Positions 15,747-23,217 of a stretch of DNA of 43,775 nucleotides are shown in pieces. Position 1 is the stretch's first letter. Each line of letters starts with the position of its first letter. The DNA is from Deltaproteobacteria bacterium. GTDB taxonomy: Bacteria; Desulfobacterota; Desulfobaccia; Desulfobaccales; 0-14-0-80-60-11. The notes under the pieces were generated by a model. It ran no database searches, was not told the DNA's origin, and was given only the letters and a program-made list of their open reading frames with translations. The position numbers and the translations under genes were made by a program. The stretch lies in NCBI GenBank assembly GCA_016874915.1, contig VGSW01000011.1, positions 1 to 43,775 on the forward strand. The letters are read 5' to 3'.

Positions 15747-16387
15747 AAGAGCTCCGGGCCGGCAAGGAACTTTTTGCTGACCCGGAGTTTTTTTGGCGCC
15801 GTCAGGGACTTGAGCTCATCGCGGGGGCGGATGAGTCGGGCCGGGGGCCATTGGCCGGCCCGGTGGTGGCCGCCGCGGTGATCCTCCCTCCCGGCTTTGA
15901 CCTCCCGGGCCTTAGGGATTCCAAGCGTCTCACGCCGGAAATCCGCGAGAATCTGGACCGGGAAATTCGCCGCCAGGCCCTAACCTTCGCCGTACAGGAG
16001 ATGGGGCCTCGCCTGATTGAGCGCTTAGGGATTCTGGGCGCCAGCCTCCGGGCCATGGCCCGGGCGGTCCAGGATTTGACCCCTACCCCCCATCTGGTGC
16101 TGGTGGACGGCCACCTGCCCCTGCCCCTGGCTTATCCCCAACATCCGGTAATCAAGGGCGACGACCTCTGTCCCTCCATTTCCGCAGCCGCGATCCTGGC
16201 CAAGGTTCACCGGGACCGGCTGATGGCGGCCTTTCATAAGCGCTATCCCCAATATAACTTTGCCCAACATAAAGGCTACGCCACCCCGGAGCATCTGGAG
16301 GCCTTGCGCTGCTGGGGGCCGTGCGAAATTCATAGAAGGACGTTCAGGGGGGTGAAGGAGTGGTTAACCGCCGATGAACGCCGATGA
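15743..16387 (+). CDS. rnhB: Ribonuclease HII
   Basis: RNase HII nicks DNA at embedded ribonucleotides and removes RNA from hybrids. In the 214 residues the catalytic motif [18 protein letters not shown] is at about 29-46 (Asp30, Glu31). The third metal ligand lies in LVLVDGHLP (about 117-125), and the family stretch [21 protein letters not shown] is at about 138-158, followed by HKGYATPEH. The start overlaps the rplS stop (ATGA). The gene is at its standard place between rplS and yraN. Confidence 0.95.
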   Translation: MKELRAGKELFADPEFFWRRQGLELIAGADESGRGPLAGPVVAAAVILPPGFDLPGLRDSKRLTPEIRENLDREIRRQALTFAVQEMGPRLIERLGILGASLRAMARAVQDLTPTPHLVLVDGHLPLPLAYPQHPVIKGDDLCPSISAAAILAKVHRDRLMAAFHKRYPQYNFAQHKGYATPEHLEALRCWGPCEIHRRTFRGVKEWLTADERR

Positions 16388-16409
16388 ACACGGATATTTT
16401 TTTGCCTAA

Positions 16410-16437
16410 GACCGAAGACCGGAGACCGAAGACGGAA
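16410..16437. repeat. Heptamer tract before yraN
   Basis: GACCGAA, GACCGGA, GACCGAA, GACGGAA: a C/G-shifted variant of the family located just after rnhB. Confidence 0.8.
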
Positions 16438-16463
16438 GACTGCATTAAAGGCAAGGAAGCCTT

Positions 16464-16826
16464 ATGATAAGCTGGTTCAAGCGCCGGGAACTGGGAGATC
16501 AGGGCGAGGACCTGGCCGCTGCGGCTCTAAAAAAACAGGGCTACAAAATCCTGGAGCGCAACTATAATACCCCTTTGGGTGAGATTGACCTCATTGCCCG
16601 GCACCAGGGCTGTTTGGTTTTTATTGAAGTAAAAACCCGCAAGAGCCTGCGCTTCGGCCGCCCCGAAGAGGGAGTGACCGCCGCCAAACAACGCCGCCTG
16701 CAACGCCTGGCGGATTATTATATGAAGCAAAAGCGGCTCAAGGAGCAGCCGATGCGATTTGATGTGGTGGCTATTACCATTCTGGATCACGGCCCGGACC
16801 TGGAAATCATCAAGGGTGCTTTTTGA
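16464..16826 (+). CDS. yraN: YraN/UPF0102 nuclease-fold protein
   Basis: A 120-residue protein of the UPF0102 family with a restriction-endonuclease-like fold. Family signature: RRELGDQGEDLAAAALKKQG (about 7-26), NYNTPLGEIDLIARHQGCLV (about 34-53, with the D of EIDLI) and FIEVKTRKSLRFG (about 54-66, with the ExK pair). These acidic and lysine residues match the PD-(D/E)xK core. The physiological substrate is not established; a role in DNA repair or uptake is suggested by context in other bacteria. AAGGAAG precedes the ATG. Confidence 0.92.
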   Translation: MISWFKRRELGDQGEDLAAAALKKQGYKILERNYNTPLGEIDLIARHQGCLVFIEVKTRKSLRFGRPEEGVTAAKQRRLQRLADYYMKQKRLKEQPMRFDVVAITILDHGPDLEIIKGAF

Positions 16827-17140
16827 AATGAAATCCTTTTGGATGGGGAGTTATTATTGGTGGGGCGGGCCTCCGTGCCTGCCGTAGGCTGCCTAACCCC
16901 ATTATTTTTGTGTAGAACAGCCGCCCCCGGCTGTTCTTTGGCGGACCCTGGCAGGGAGTGAGTCGACCTTAAAGCGCCGGGCTTGCGGCTACATTTTTAA
17001 AACAGACTTCCAACGCCAGGGGAGGCGGGCACGGAGGCCCGCCCCACCAAATCCTTGCTTCTTCACGGGTAGCCATTACCCTTCTTCGGCCAAAAATAGA
17101 TTTGATGATAATTTGGCCGATTTTAGAAAACCCCGGAACA
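16827..17140. other. Intergenic composite repeat element
   Basis: No gene is seen. GGTGGGGCGGGCCTCCGTGC (from 16859) and GCACGGAGGCCCGCCCCACC (to 17047) are inverted copies about 190 bases apart. Between them a separate stem AGAACAGCC / GGCTGTTCT (16914-16922, 16929-16937) is followed by TTT. The arrangement resembles a small non-autonomous element with inverted ends. Confidence 0.6.
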
Positions 17141-18004
17141 ATGCCCCTTGATCAGGACAAAACAGGCATCTTATACATCGTCGCCACGCCCATCGGCAAC
17201 CTGGAGGATATTACCCTGCGGGCCTTGCGGGTGCTGAAAGAGGTGGACCTTATCGCCGCGGAGGACACCCGCCATACCCGGAAGCTCCTGGCCCATTACC
17301 AGATAAGCACCCCCTTAATCAGCTACCATGCCCACAACCAGGCCAGCCGGGGGCCGGAGCTTGTCCGACGGCTCCAGGAGGGCCAATCCATCGCCCTGGT
17401 GAGCGACGCCGGCACCCCGGGCTTTTCCGATCCCGGCGCGGACCTGGCGGCCCGGGCCTGGGACGCGGGCCTCAAAGTGGAGGCCGTGCCCGGCCCCGCC
17501 GCAGGGATCGCGGCCCTGTCCATGTCCGGGTTTAAGGGCGATGTCATCTTTGTGGGGTTTCTCCCCCGAGGCGAGGGCAAGCGCCGCCGTTTTTTCCAGG
17601 AATTGGCCGGAGAGAACCGGGTGCTCATCTTCTATGAATCCCCCAAGCGCCTGCCCCGCACCTTGAATGAGCTGGCCCAAGCCATGCCGGACCGTCAAGT
17701 CCTGGTGGTCCGGGAACTCACTAAAAAATTTGAGGAGTCCTGGCGAGGGCCGCTTCCGGAAGTGGCGGGCCGGCTGGACCATATTGAAATCAGAGGCGAA
17801 TGCACCCTGATCTTATCCTGTCCCCGGGAGGCGGCTCAACCCGTCACCGCGCCTGACCTGGAAGCCTATCTAATGCAAGCCGCCCGGCAATACGGCCTCG
17901 CGGGCCGGCGCCTGGCGGACCAGGTGGCCGCGGACTTGAAGCTCCCCCGCCGCCGGGTGTACCAATTTTATTTAGATCTGAAGGGACAAGGAAAGATAGA
18001 TTGA
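17141..18004 (+). CDS. rsmI: 16S rRNA 2'-O-ribose C1402 methyltransferase RsmI
   Basis: RsmI methylates the 2'-OH of C1402 in the 16S decoding centre, using S-adenosylmethionine. I choose ATG 17141 (287 residues, the family length, beginning MPLDQDKTGILYIVATPIG) over the upstream TTG/ATG at 17102-17105. Motifs are ATPIGNLEDITLRAL (about 15-29), AAEDTRHTRKLL (about 42-53), ALVSDAGTPGFSDPG (about 86-100) and AVPGPAAGIAALSMSGF (about 117-133), typical of the tetrapyrrole-methylase fold shared by RsmI. It is separated from yraN by a composite repeat. Confidence 0.95.
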   Translation: MPLDQDKTGILYIVATPIGNLEDITLRALRVLKEVDLIAAEDTRHTRKLLAHYQISTPLISYHAHNQASRGPELVRRLQEGQSIALVSDAGTPGFSDPGADLAARAWDAGLKVEAVPGPAAGIAALSMSGFKGDVIFVGFLPRGEGKRRRFFQELAGENRVLIFYESPKRLPRTLNELAQAMPDRQVLVVRELTKKFEESWRGPLPEVAGRLDHIEIRGECTLILSCPREAAQPVTAPDLEAYLMQAARQYGLAGRRLADQVAADLKLPRRRVYQFYLDLKGQGKID

Positions 18005-18104
18005 CCCAAGGTTAAAAGGTTATTCGATTGTTTCTTTAACTCCGGAAAGGAGCTTTGAAACCAGCTGCTTCTTACTGAAAGGAAAAACAAAAGACAACAT
18101 CATG

Positions 18105-18190
18105 AGTGGCACAGGCTTCCAGCCTGTGGAGCCTGTGGGAAGGTTTCCTGGCAGAGCAGACGGCGCCCACAGGCCAGAGGCCTGTGCCTC
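18105..18190. repeat. GTGGCACAGG-family inverted pair
   Basis: AGTGGCACAGGCTTCCAGCC, then CTGTGGAGCCTGTGGGA, and on the right CCCACAGGCCAGAGGCCTGT form an extended inverted arrangement between rsmI and the HPr gene. The remainder of 18005-18301 shows no gene. Confidence 0.75.
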
Positions 18191-18301
18191 CTTTACTCCT
18201 TTCCCATTTTCCCCTTTTAACCCAAATCCCTATTTAAAACCGCCCTAGAATCCGATGAAACATACTAGCATCCCGGAAATCCATGTTATATTTGAATAGA
18301 T

Positions 18302-18595
18302 ATGGCTGCGAAAAAGACGGCCGTCCCCGCGGTGGTGAAAGAACTCTGGGTGGAAAACCGCCACGGGCTCCACGCCCGGCCCGTGGCCAAGATAACTTCT
18401 TTAGCCCAGCAGTTCGACGCGGAGATCACCCTGGAAAAAGACGGCCGCCGGGTGGACGCCCGAAACATGCTGGCGGTCCTGACTCTGGACTGCCCCCAGG
18501 GCACCCGGTTGGTGCTCAAGGCCACCGGCCCCCAGGCCCGGGAAGCCGCGTCCACCATTGCATCCCTTTTTGCCAGGAAATTTGAGGAACCATGA
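18302..18595 (+). CDS. HPr-like phosphocarrier protein
   Basis: A 97-residue HPr. It accepts phosphate from enzyme I (next gene) on a histidine: the active site RHGLHARPV places it at His24. Compared with Bacillus HPr the regulatory serine (Ser46) aligns with Asn55 in DARNMLAVLTL, so control by HPr kinase/phosphatase is not expected. A 10-residue extension precedes the usual start. No EIIA or permease gene is in the window. The pair may therefore serve a regulatory or mannose-type relay encoded elsewhere. The stop overlaps the enzyme I start (ATGA). No clear ribosome-binding site is visible upstream of the ATG. Confidence 0.9.
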   Translation: MAAKKTAVPAVVKELWVENRHGLHARPVAKITSLAQQFDAEITLEKDGRRVDARNMLAVLTLDCPQGTRLVLKATGPQAREAASTIASLFARKFEEP

Positions 18596-20373
18596 GTCTG
18601 AAAAACATTGTCCTTCAAGGGATTCCCGCCTCTCCCGGCGTAATCCTGGGCCGGGCCAAGGTGCTACGCGGCCGGGAAGGCTACCAGGTCTCTCCCCGCC
18701 TCCTGTACACCGAGGAAGAGGTGGCCCAGGAACTCCAGCGCTTCCGCCGGGCGGTGGATCAGACCGCGGAAGAGCTGAACAGTCACCTGAAGGACCTGCC
18801 CCCGGAGTTGAAGGAGCATTCCCATATCCTGGAGACCCACCTCATCATCCTCCGGGACCCCATGCTTTTCCAGGAGACCCAGCGCCTCATCCGGGAGCAG
18901 CAACTGAACAGCGAGCGGGCCCTATACCAGGCTTATCACAAGGTCAAAGAACTTTTTCAGAACATCAAGGACCCCTATATCAAGGCCCGCATCCAGGACG
19001 TGGACGAAGTTTACCGCCGCCTCCTGGGACACCTCACGGGGAACTACCGGAGCCGCACCCTCTCTTTCACCGAGCCGGTGATCATCATCGCCAAAGACCT
19101 GTCCCCCAACGAAACCACCCAGATGTCCGGGTCCCCGGTGTTGGGGTTTGTCACCGAACGAGGCGGCCGCACCTCCCACACCGCCATTATCGCCCAATCC
19201 CTGGAAATCCCCGCGGTGGTGGGTCTGGACAACGCCACCTTGGAGATCGCTTCCGGCGATCCCATCATCGTAGACGGCCTCACGGGCCGGATCATCCTGA
19301 ACCCTGATGGCGCCACCCAGAAAAAATACCAGGCCCGCCAGGAGGAATTCGAGACCTTCCGGGCCGAAGTGGCCCAGGGCAGTTCCCTGCCGGCGGTGAC
19401 CACCGACGGCCACGCCAACCGCGTTTACGCCAATATCGAACTTCCGGAAGAAGTTTCCCTGGCCCTCAAGTATGGCGCCGACGGCATCGGTTTGTACCGC
19501 ACCGAATTCCTTTACCTCCGGCTGCGTCATTTGCCTAAGGAAGAGGAGCTGTTCGAGGACTACAAACAGGTGGTGGAGGCCATGGCTCCCCGGGAGGTGA
19601 CCATCCGCACCCTGGACATCGGGGGGGACAAGTTCCTTTCTCACTTGCAGTACCCGGCGGAAATGAACCCGGCCCTGGGCCTTAGGGCCATCCGCTTTTG
19701 CCTCAAGGAACAGAATATTTTCCGGACCCAGCTCAAAGCCATTCTCAGGGCTTCGGCCTATGGCAAAACTCGGGTCATCTTTCCCCTTATCTCCAGCGTT
19801 CGGGAAATACGGGAAGCCCGCCGGCTCCTGGAGTCGGTGAAAGCAGATCTCAAGTCCCAGGGTGTCGCCTTTAATGAAAGCCTTCCCGTGGGAGCCATGA
19901 TCGAAGTGCCCGCGGCCGTGACTTTGGCGTCGCTGTTGGCCCAGGAGGTGGACTTCTTCAGCATCGGCACCAACGACCTCATCCAGTACGCTCTGGCCAT
20001 CGACCGGGGGAACAAGCAGGTGGCGGATATGTACCAACCGCTGCACCCCGCGGTATTGCGCATGATCCGGGACGTAGTCCAGGCTGGCCGGGCCGCCCGT
20101 ATCTCCGTGGCCATGTGCGGCGAAATGGCCGGCGATCCCCTCTACCTGCCGGTGCTGCTGGGATTGGGAGTGGAGGGACTGTCCATGAACGCCACCGCCA
20201 TTCCGGTGGTCAAAAGGGTCATCCGCATGATCTCCCTGGAAGAAGCCCGGGAGATTGCCCGCCAGGCCCTGCGCAAGAACACCGTGGAGGAAATAAACGA
20301 CTCTGTAATTAAAGACATGGAGCGCCGGTTTCCGGAAATCTTCCGGTTCGGCCGCCACCTGGCCACCCTCTAA
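18592..20373 (+). CDS. ptsI: PEP-protein phosphotransferase, enzyme I
   Basis: Enzyme I takes phosphate from phosphoenolpyruvate and passes it to HPr. The 593 residues show the full single-subunit layout without a GAF domain: an N-terminal HPr-binding helical region, the phosphohistidine domain with GGRTSHTAIIAQSLEIPAVV (active His196), a PEP-utilising TIM barrel with GIGLYRTEFLYL, RTLDIGGDKFL, EVPAAV and FFSIGTNDLIQYALAIDRGN, and the catalytic cysteine in AMCGEMAGD. Overlap with the HPr gene implies one operon. After the stop comes a heptamer tract in place of a terminator. Confidence 0.94.
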   Translation: MSLKNIVLQGIPASPGVILGRAKVLRGREGYQVSPRLLYTEEEVAQELQRFRRAVDQTAEELNSHLKDLPPELKEHSHILETHLIILRDPMLFQETQRLIREQQLNSERALYQAYHKVKELFQNIKDPYIKARIQDVDEVYRRLLGHLTGNYRSRTLSFTEPVIIIAKDLSPNETTQMSGSPVLGFVTERGGRTSHTAIIAQSLEIPAVVGLDNATLEIASGDPIIVDGLTGRIILNPDGATQKKYQARQEEFETFRAEVAQGSSLPAVTTDGHANRVYANIELPEEVSLALKYGADGIGLYRTEFLYLRLRHLPKEEELFEDYKQVVEAMAPREVTIRTLDIGGDKFLSHLQYPAEMNPALGLRAIRFCLKEQNIFRTQLKAILRASAYGKTRVIFPLISSVREIREARRLLESVKADLKSQGVAFNESLPVGAMIEVPAAVTLASLLAQEVDFFSIGTNDLIQYALAIDRGNKQVADMYQPLHPAVLRMIRDVVQAGRAARISVAMCGEMAGDPLYLPVLLGLGVEGLSMNATAIPVVKRVIRMISLEEAREIARQALRKNTVEEINDSVIKDMERRFPEIFRFGRHLATL

Positions 20374-20376
20374 GAG

Positions 20377-20408
20377 CAGTTTTCAGTTTTCAGTTTTTAG
20401 TTTTCGGT
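20377..20408. repeat. Heptamer tract after ptsI
   Basis: Three perfect CAGTTTT units, then TAGTTTT and CGGTT, begin three bases after the ptsI stop codon. Confidence 0.9.
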
Positions 20409-20508
20409 TAAAAGGAGTAAGATTATCAATAAGTTGAGGGAAGCTGAAAAAGTTTGTACCCAGAGTAGCTGCCTGAGGGGTAGATCTCTCCAAGACCATG
20501 AAAATATT

Positions 20509-20540
20509 GGTGGCACAGGCTTTCCAGCCTGTGCGCCGCA
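20509..20540. repeat. GTGGCACAGGCTTTCCAGCC repeat before smpB
   Basis: Single copy of the dispersed family, about 30 bases upstream of the smpB start, so it would lie in the smpB leader. Confidence 0.75.
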
Positions 20541-20571
20541 AAACTTTTAAGGTTAGAATAAACTGCAAATT

Positions 20572-21033
20572 ATGGCTGAAGAAACCATCAAAATCATCTG
20601 CCGCAACCGCAAGGCCTACTTCGAGTACGCCATTGACTCGTTCTTTGAGGCCGGCTTGGTGCTCCAGGGCACCGAGGTCAAGGCTCTGCGGGAAGGCCGG
20701 GCCAGCATCGACGACGCTTACGCCCGTTTCCGGGACGGCGAACTGTTTCTTTATAATGCCAAGATCAGCCCTTACTCCCACGCGCCCATGGAAAGCCACG
20801 ACTCCACCCGGCCCCGGAAACTGCTGCTGCACCGCTGGGAATTGAAACGGCTGCTGGGCAAAGTTCAGGAACGGGGCTTCACCTTGATTCCCCTGAGACT
20901 CTACTTCAAGAATAAAAACGCCAAGATTGAAATCGCCCTGGCCCGGGGCAAAAAGAAGGTGGATAAGCGGGAGACCATCCGCCGCCGGGAAGAGCAACGG
21001 GAACTGGAACGGGCCCGGAAGCGGCGGCGTTGA
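20572..21033 (+). CDS. smpB: SsrA-binding protein SmpB
   Basis: SmpB carries tmRNA into stalled ribosomes for trans-translation. The 153 residues show the family pattern: ICRNRKAYFEYAIDSFFEAG (about 8-27), VLQGTEVKALREGRASIDDA (about 29-48), the stretch SPYSHAPMESHDSTRPRKLL, and the C-terminal basic tail KKKVDKRETIRRREEQREL followed by more Arg/Lys, which threads into the mRNA channel. The ATG lacks a strong ribosome-binding site; AAGG at about 20549 is distant. No tmRNA gene was recognised in the window. Confidence 0.95.
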   Translation: MAEETIKIICRNRKAYFEYAIDSFFEAGLVLQGTEVKALREGRASIDDAYARFRDGELFLYNAKISPYSHAPMESHDSTRPRKLLLHRWELKRLLGKVQERGFTLIPLRLYFKNKNAKIEIALARGKKKVDKRETIRRREEQRELERARKRRR

Positions 21034-21036
21034 ACT

Positions 21037-21090
21037 ATGGGGGAGGGGGCCAGGGGCACCCGCCCCTGCCCCCTCCCCCAATCCCTTAAG
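21037..21090. repeat. GGGGGAGGGGGC palindromic repeat
   Basis: GGGGGAGGGGGCCAGGGGCA and TGCCCCCTCCCCCAATCCCT form an imperfect GC-rich hairpin. Related copies are at 28728-28793, 35917-35976 and 36028-36095, the last two inverted relative to this one, each next to TTAAGGGATTGG or a variant of it. Confidence 0.8.
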
Positions 21091-21126
21091 GTGCATTTTG
21101 TTGCGCCTCATGCTATAAATATCCCC

Positions 21127-21501
21127 ATGAATTTTTTTGAACGCCTTGCCGAAAACCGCATCCTGGAGGCCATCGACGCGGGCCTTTTTGATGACCTGGA
21201 GGGCCGCGGCCAGTCCCTGAAGTTGGAGGATGAAAGCCACATCCCCCCGGAGTTGCGCATGGCTTACCGGATTCTCAAAAACGCCGACTGTCTGCCGCCG
21301 GAGCTGGAACTGCGCAAGGAAGTGGTTACTTTGCAGGACCTGGTGGCCAATATGGAGGATGAGGCGGAAAAGCTCAAGCAGATGCGCCGCCTCAATTTTC
21401 TGATGATGAAGCTCTCCATGATGAGGCCCGTGTCGGCCCAGGTCATGGAGCACGACCTGTATGCCCCCAAGGTCTTGGAGAGATTGGCCTCGAAAAAATA
21501 G
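21127..21501 (+). CDS. DUF1992 (DnaJ-homologue C-28 type) protein
   Basis: A 124-residue cytoplasmic protein of the DUF1992 family, which is also found in the DNAJC28 proteins of eukaryotes, although no J domain is present here. The family motif is clear: ERLAENRILEAIDAGLFDDL (about 5-24), GRGQSL, LRMAYRILKNADCLPPELEL (about 43-62). The rest is a helical, possibly coiled-coil stretch (about 70-100). I take ATG 21127; the frame extends upstream only through a GC-rich palindromic repeat. Molecular function is not known. Confidence 0.85.
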   Translation: MNFFERLAENRILEAIDAGLFDDLEGRGQSLKLEDESHIPPELRMAYRILKNADCLPPELELRKEVVTLQDLVANMEDEAEKLKQMRRLNFLMMKLSMMRPVSAQVMEHDLYAPKVLERLASKK

Positions 21502-21567
21502 CAGTCAGCAGTCAGCTTTCAGCTTTTAAAATTGGGAAGTAAATTAAGCTGATAGCTGACAGCTTTA
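21501..21567. repeat. Heptamer tracts between DUF1992 and acyltransferase genes
   Basis: GCAGTCA, GCAGTCA, GCTTTCA, GCTTTTA begin on the last base of the stop codon at 21499-21501. A second, oppositely oriented set AGCTGAT, AGCTGAC, AGCTTTA (21547-21567) ends three bases before the next ATG at 21571. Confidence 0.88.
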
Positions 21568-21570
21568 AAC

Positions 21571-22245
21571 ATGAAACTCCGTCAAACCCCGTTATTCCGC
21601 CGTTGGGGGCCCACCCTGGCCCGGCTTCTGGTGCAGGGCTATCTGCGCACCTGCCCCACCCGGGTGGTGGCCGACCCCGAAGCCTTGGGACTGGCCCTTG
21701 CCGGGCGTCCGGTCCTGTATACCGCCTGGCACTGCCACCTGCTCTTTCCCCTCACCTATGCCCGGCGTTATTACGCCCACCGGGCGCCCCTGGTGCTCAT
21801 GGCCAGTCCCAGCCGGGACGGGGAGTTCATCGCTGACGTGGCCCGGGGTCTGAACTTCCTGGTGGTCTCCGGCTCCCGCCTCAAAGGCGGGGCGCAGGCT
21901 CTCCGGACCATCACGGAATATTTCCATAGCGGCCATAGCGGCGGCATCGTGGCCGACGGCTCCCGGGGACCGGCCCGAGTGGTTCAAAAAGGAGTGGTCT
22001 TTCTGGCCCGGGAAGCCGGGGCCCCCATCATCCCCCTGGCGGTGGCCGCCCGCCGCAAAATCGTCTTCAACTCCTGGGACCGCTTTGAATTGCCCTGGCC
22101 CTTCAGCCCCATTGTCATCATGGCTGGAGCGCCCCTTTGGGTCCCGCCCCAGGAACGGGGCCAGGCCCTGGAAGCCCGCCGCCTGGAGTTGGAAGCCCGC
22201 CTCAACGCCCTTTATCACCAAAGTCAGACCTTTTTCGCCTCCTGA
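21571..22245 (+). CDS. DUF374 lysophospholipid acyltransferase-type protein
   Basis: A 224-residue protein of the DUF374 group in the lysophospholipid acyltransferase superfamily, related to LpxL-type lipid A acyltransferases. It has the substrate motif TAWHCHLLFPL (about 51-61), MASPSRDGEFIADVARGLNF (about 73-92), SRLKGGAQALR (about 97-107) and the conserved VADGSRGPARVVQKGVVFLA (about 128-147). The HxxxxD box of classical acyltransferases is replaced by a WHxHL variant usual for this group. No strong membrane span is seen. A role in outer-membrane lipid acylation is a family-level inference. A heptamer tract precedes the start and no Shine-Dalgarno site is visible. Confidence 0.82.
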   Translation: MKLRQTPLFRRWGPTLARLLVQGYLRTCPTRVVADPEALGLALAGRPVLYTAWHCHLLFPLTYARRYYAHRAPLVLMASPSRDGEFIADVARGLNFLVVSGSRLKGGAQALRTITEYFHSGHSGGIVADGSRGPARVVQKGVVFLAREAGAPIIPLAVAARRKIVFNSWDRFELPWPFSPIVIMAGAPLWVPPQERGQALEARRLELEARLNALYHQSQTFFAS

Positions 22246-22361
22246 AAAAAATTTTCCTTTAAATCCCTTTAAGGCCACAAAAGAATTGCCATGCGGCGTT
22301 GATGTGTTAAATTTATTGAAGAACAATATTCTTTAAAATTCTCTAAAGTTGATGGCATATC

Positions 22362-23159
22362 ATGCGCTTTGAAGAACTGGATGACCAGACTTTAACTCAC
22401 ATCGGCCCCCCCGAAGCCACGAGCCGGGCCCAGGAACTGGTCAATGAGCACCATGTCCGGCACGGTTACCGCCTGGTCAACCGTCTCCTGGGAGTGGTGG
22501 AGGACGGCCAGCCCTTTGCGGTGGGAGTAAGGATTCAGAACGACCATCTGGCCTATGAATGCGCCTGTCCCCAGTCCGAGGGCGGGGAGCTTTGCCCCCA
22601 TGTGCTGGCCTTGCTATGGGCCTGGGTGAAAGAGCCGGGGGCCTTTTTGAACCAGGCGGAACTGAAGGAGCGCCTGAAAAAATACTCCAAACACGAACTG
22701 GTGGAGATTATTCTGGACGTGGCGGAACGGGTGTCCTCGGCCCGGAGCATCCTGAAGGAAGAAGAACAGGGCCTGGATGACATCCTGGAGTCCATTGACC
22801 GGGTGATGGATGAATTCAGCCTGGATCCCGCAGCCGTGGCCGACACGGAAAGCAAACTGCGCCGGGCTCAGCTCCGGGCCGACCGCCTGGCCCAAAGCGG
22901 CCGCCTGGCCGATGCCCGCTCCATCTATTTCTATATCCTGGACAGCATCCTGGGGTTGGAAGAACGCTTCAAGCAGCCCCAATTGTTTTCCCCGGATTTG
23001 AAAAAAGAATTGTTTGAAGAGTACTGCCAGTTCATCCACGAAGACCGCCACCTGGAACGGGAGCTGGTGCAGCAGGAAATCGAGCAGTTGGAGAGCCGCT
23101 TCCCCGAAACCGGGGCAGTGCTGGATTTGGCCGAGGTGAAGCGGGAACTGGCTTTGTAG
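22362..23159 (+). CDS. SWIM zinc-finger protein
   Basis: A 265-residue cytoplasmic protein. A SWIM zinc finger (CxCxnCxH) is seen at residues 67-80: YECACPQ...ELCPHVLALL with Cys67, Cys69, Cys78 and His80. Downstream, residues 90-265 are helical and strongly charged (KKYSKHELVEIILDVAERV; EEEQGLDDILESIDRVMDEF), suggesting a coiled or bundled protein-protein module. SWIM domains bind DNA or protein and are often linked to SNF2 helicases, but none is adjacent. The C-terminal stretch has no recognised family. The start ATG has only a weak upstream GATGG. Confidence 0.75.
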   Translation: MRFEELDDQTLTHIGPPEATSRAQELVNEHHVRHGYRLVNRLLGVVEDGQPFAVGVRIQNDHLAYECACPQSEGGELCPHVLALLWAWVKEPGAFLNQAELKERLKKYSKHELVEIILDVAERVSSARSILKEEEQGLDDILESIDRVMDEFSLDPAAVADTESKLRRAQLRADRLAQSGRLADARSIYFYILDSILGLEERFKQPQLFSPDLKKELFEEYCQFIHEDRHLERELVQQEIEQLESRFPETGAVLDLAEVKRELAL

Positions 23160-23196
23160 GTCCGAGTAATCTCGGGATAATTTGTTCTTCTTTTTA

Positions 23197-23217
23197 ACTG
23201 AAAACTGAAAACTGTAT
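23197..23217. repeat. Short heptamer tract (ACTGAAA)
   Basis: ACTGAAA, ACTGAAA, ACTGTAT lie between the converging SWIM-protein and AI-2E-type genes and end at the stop codon of the minus-strand gene. Confidence 0.75.

Noticed and set aside
18922-20358. 478-residue minus-strand frame opposite ptsI
   Set aside because: Shadow of enzyme I; no domain recognised.
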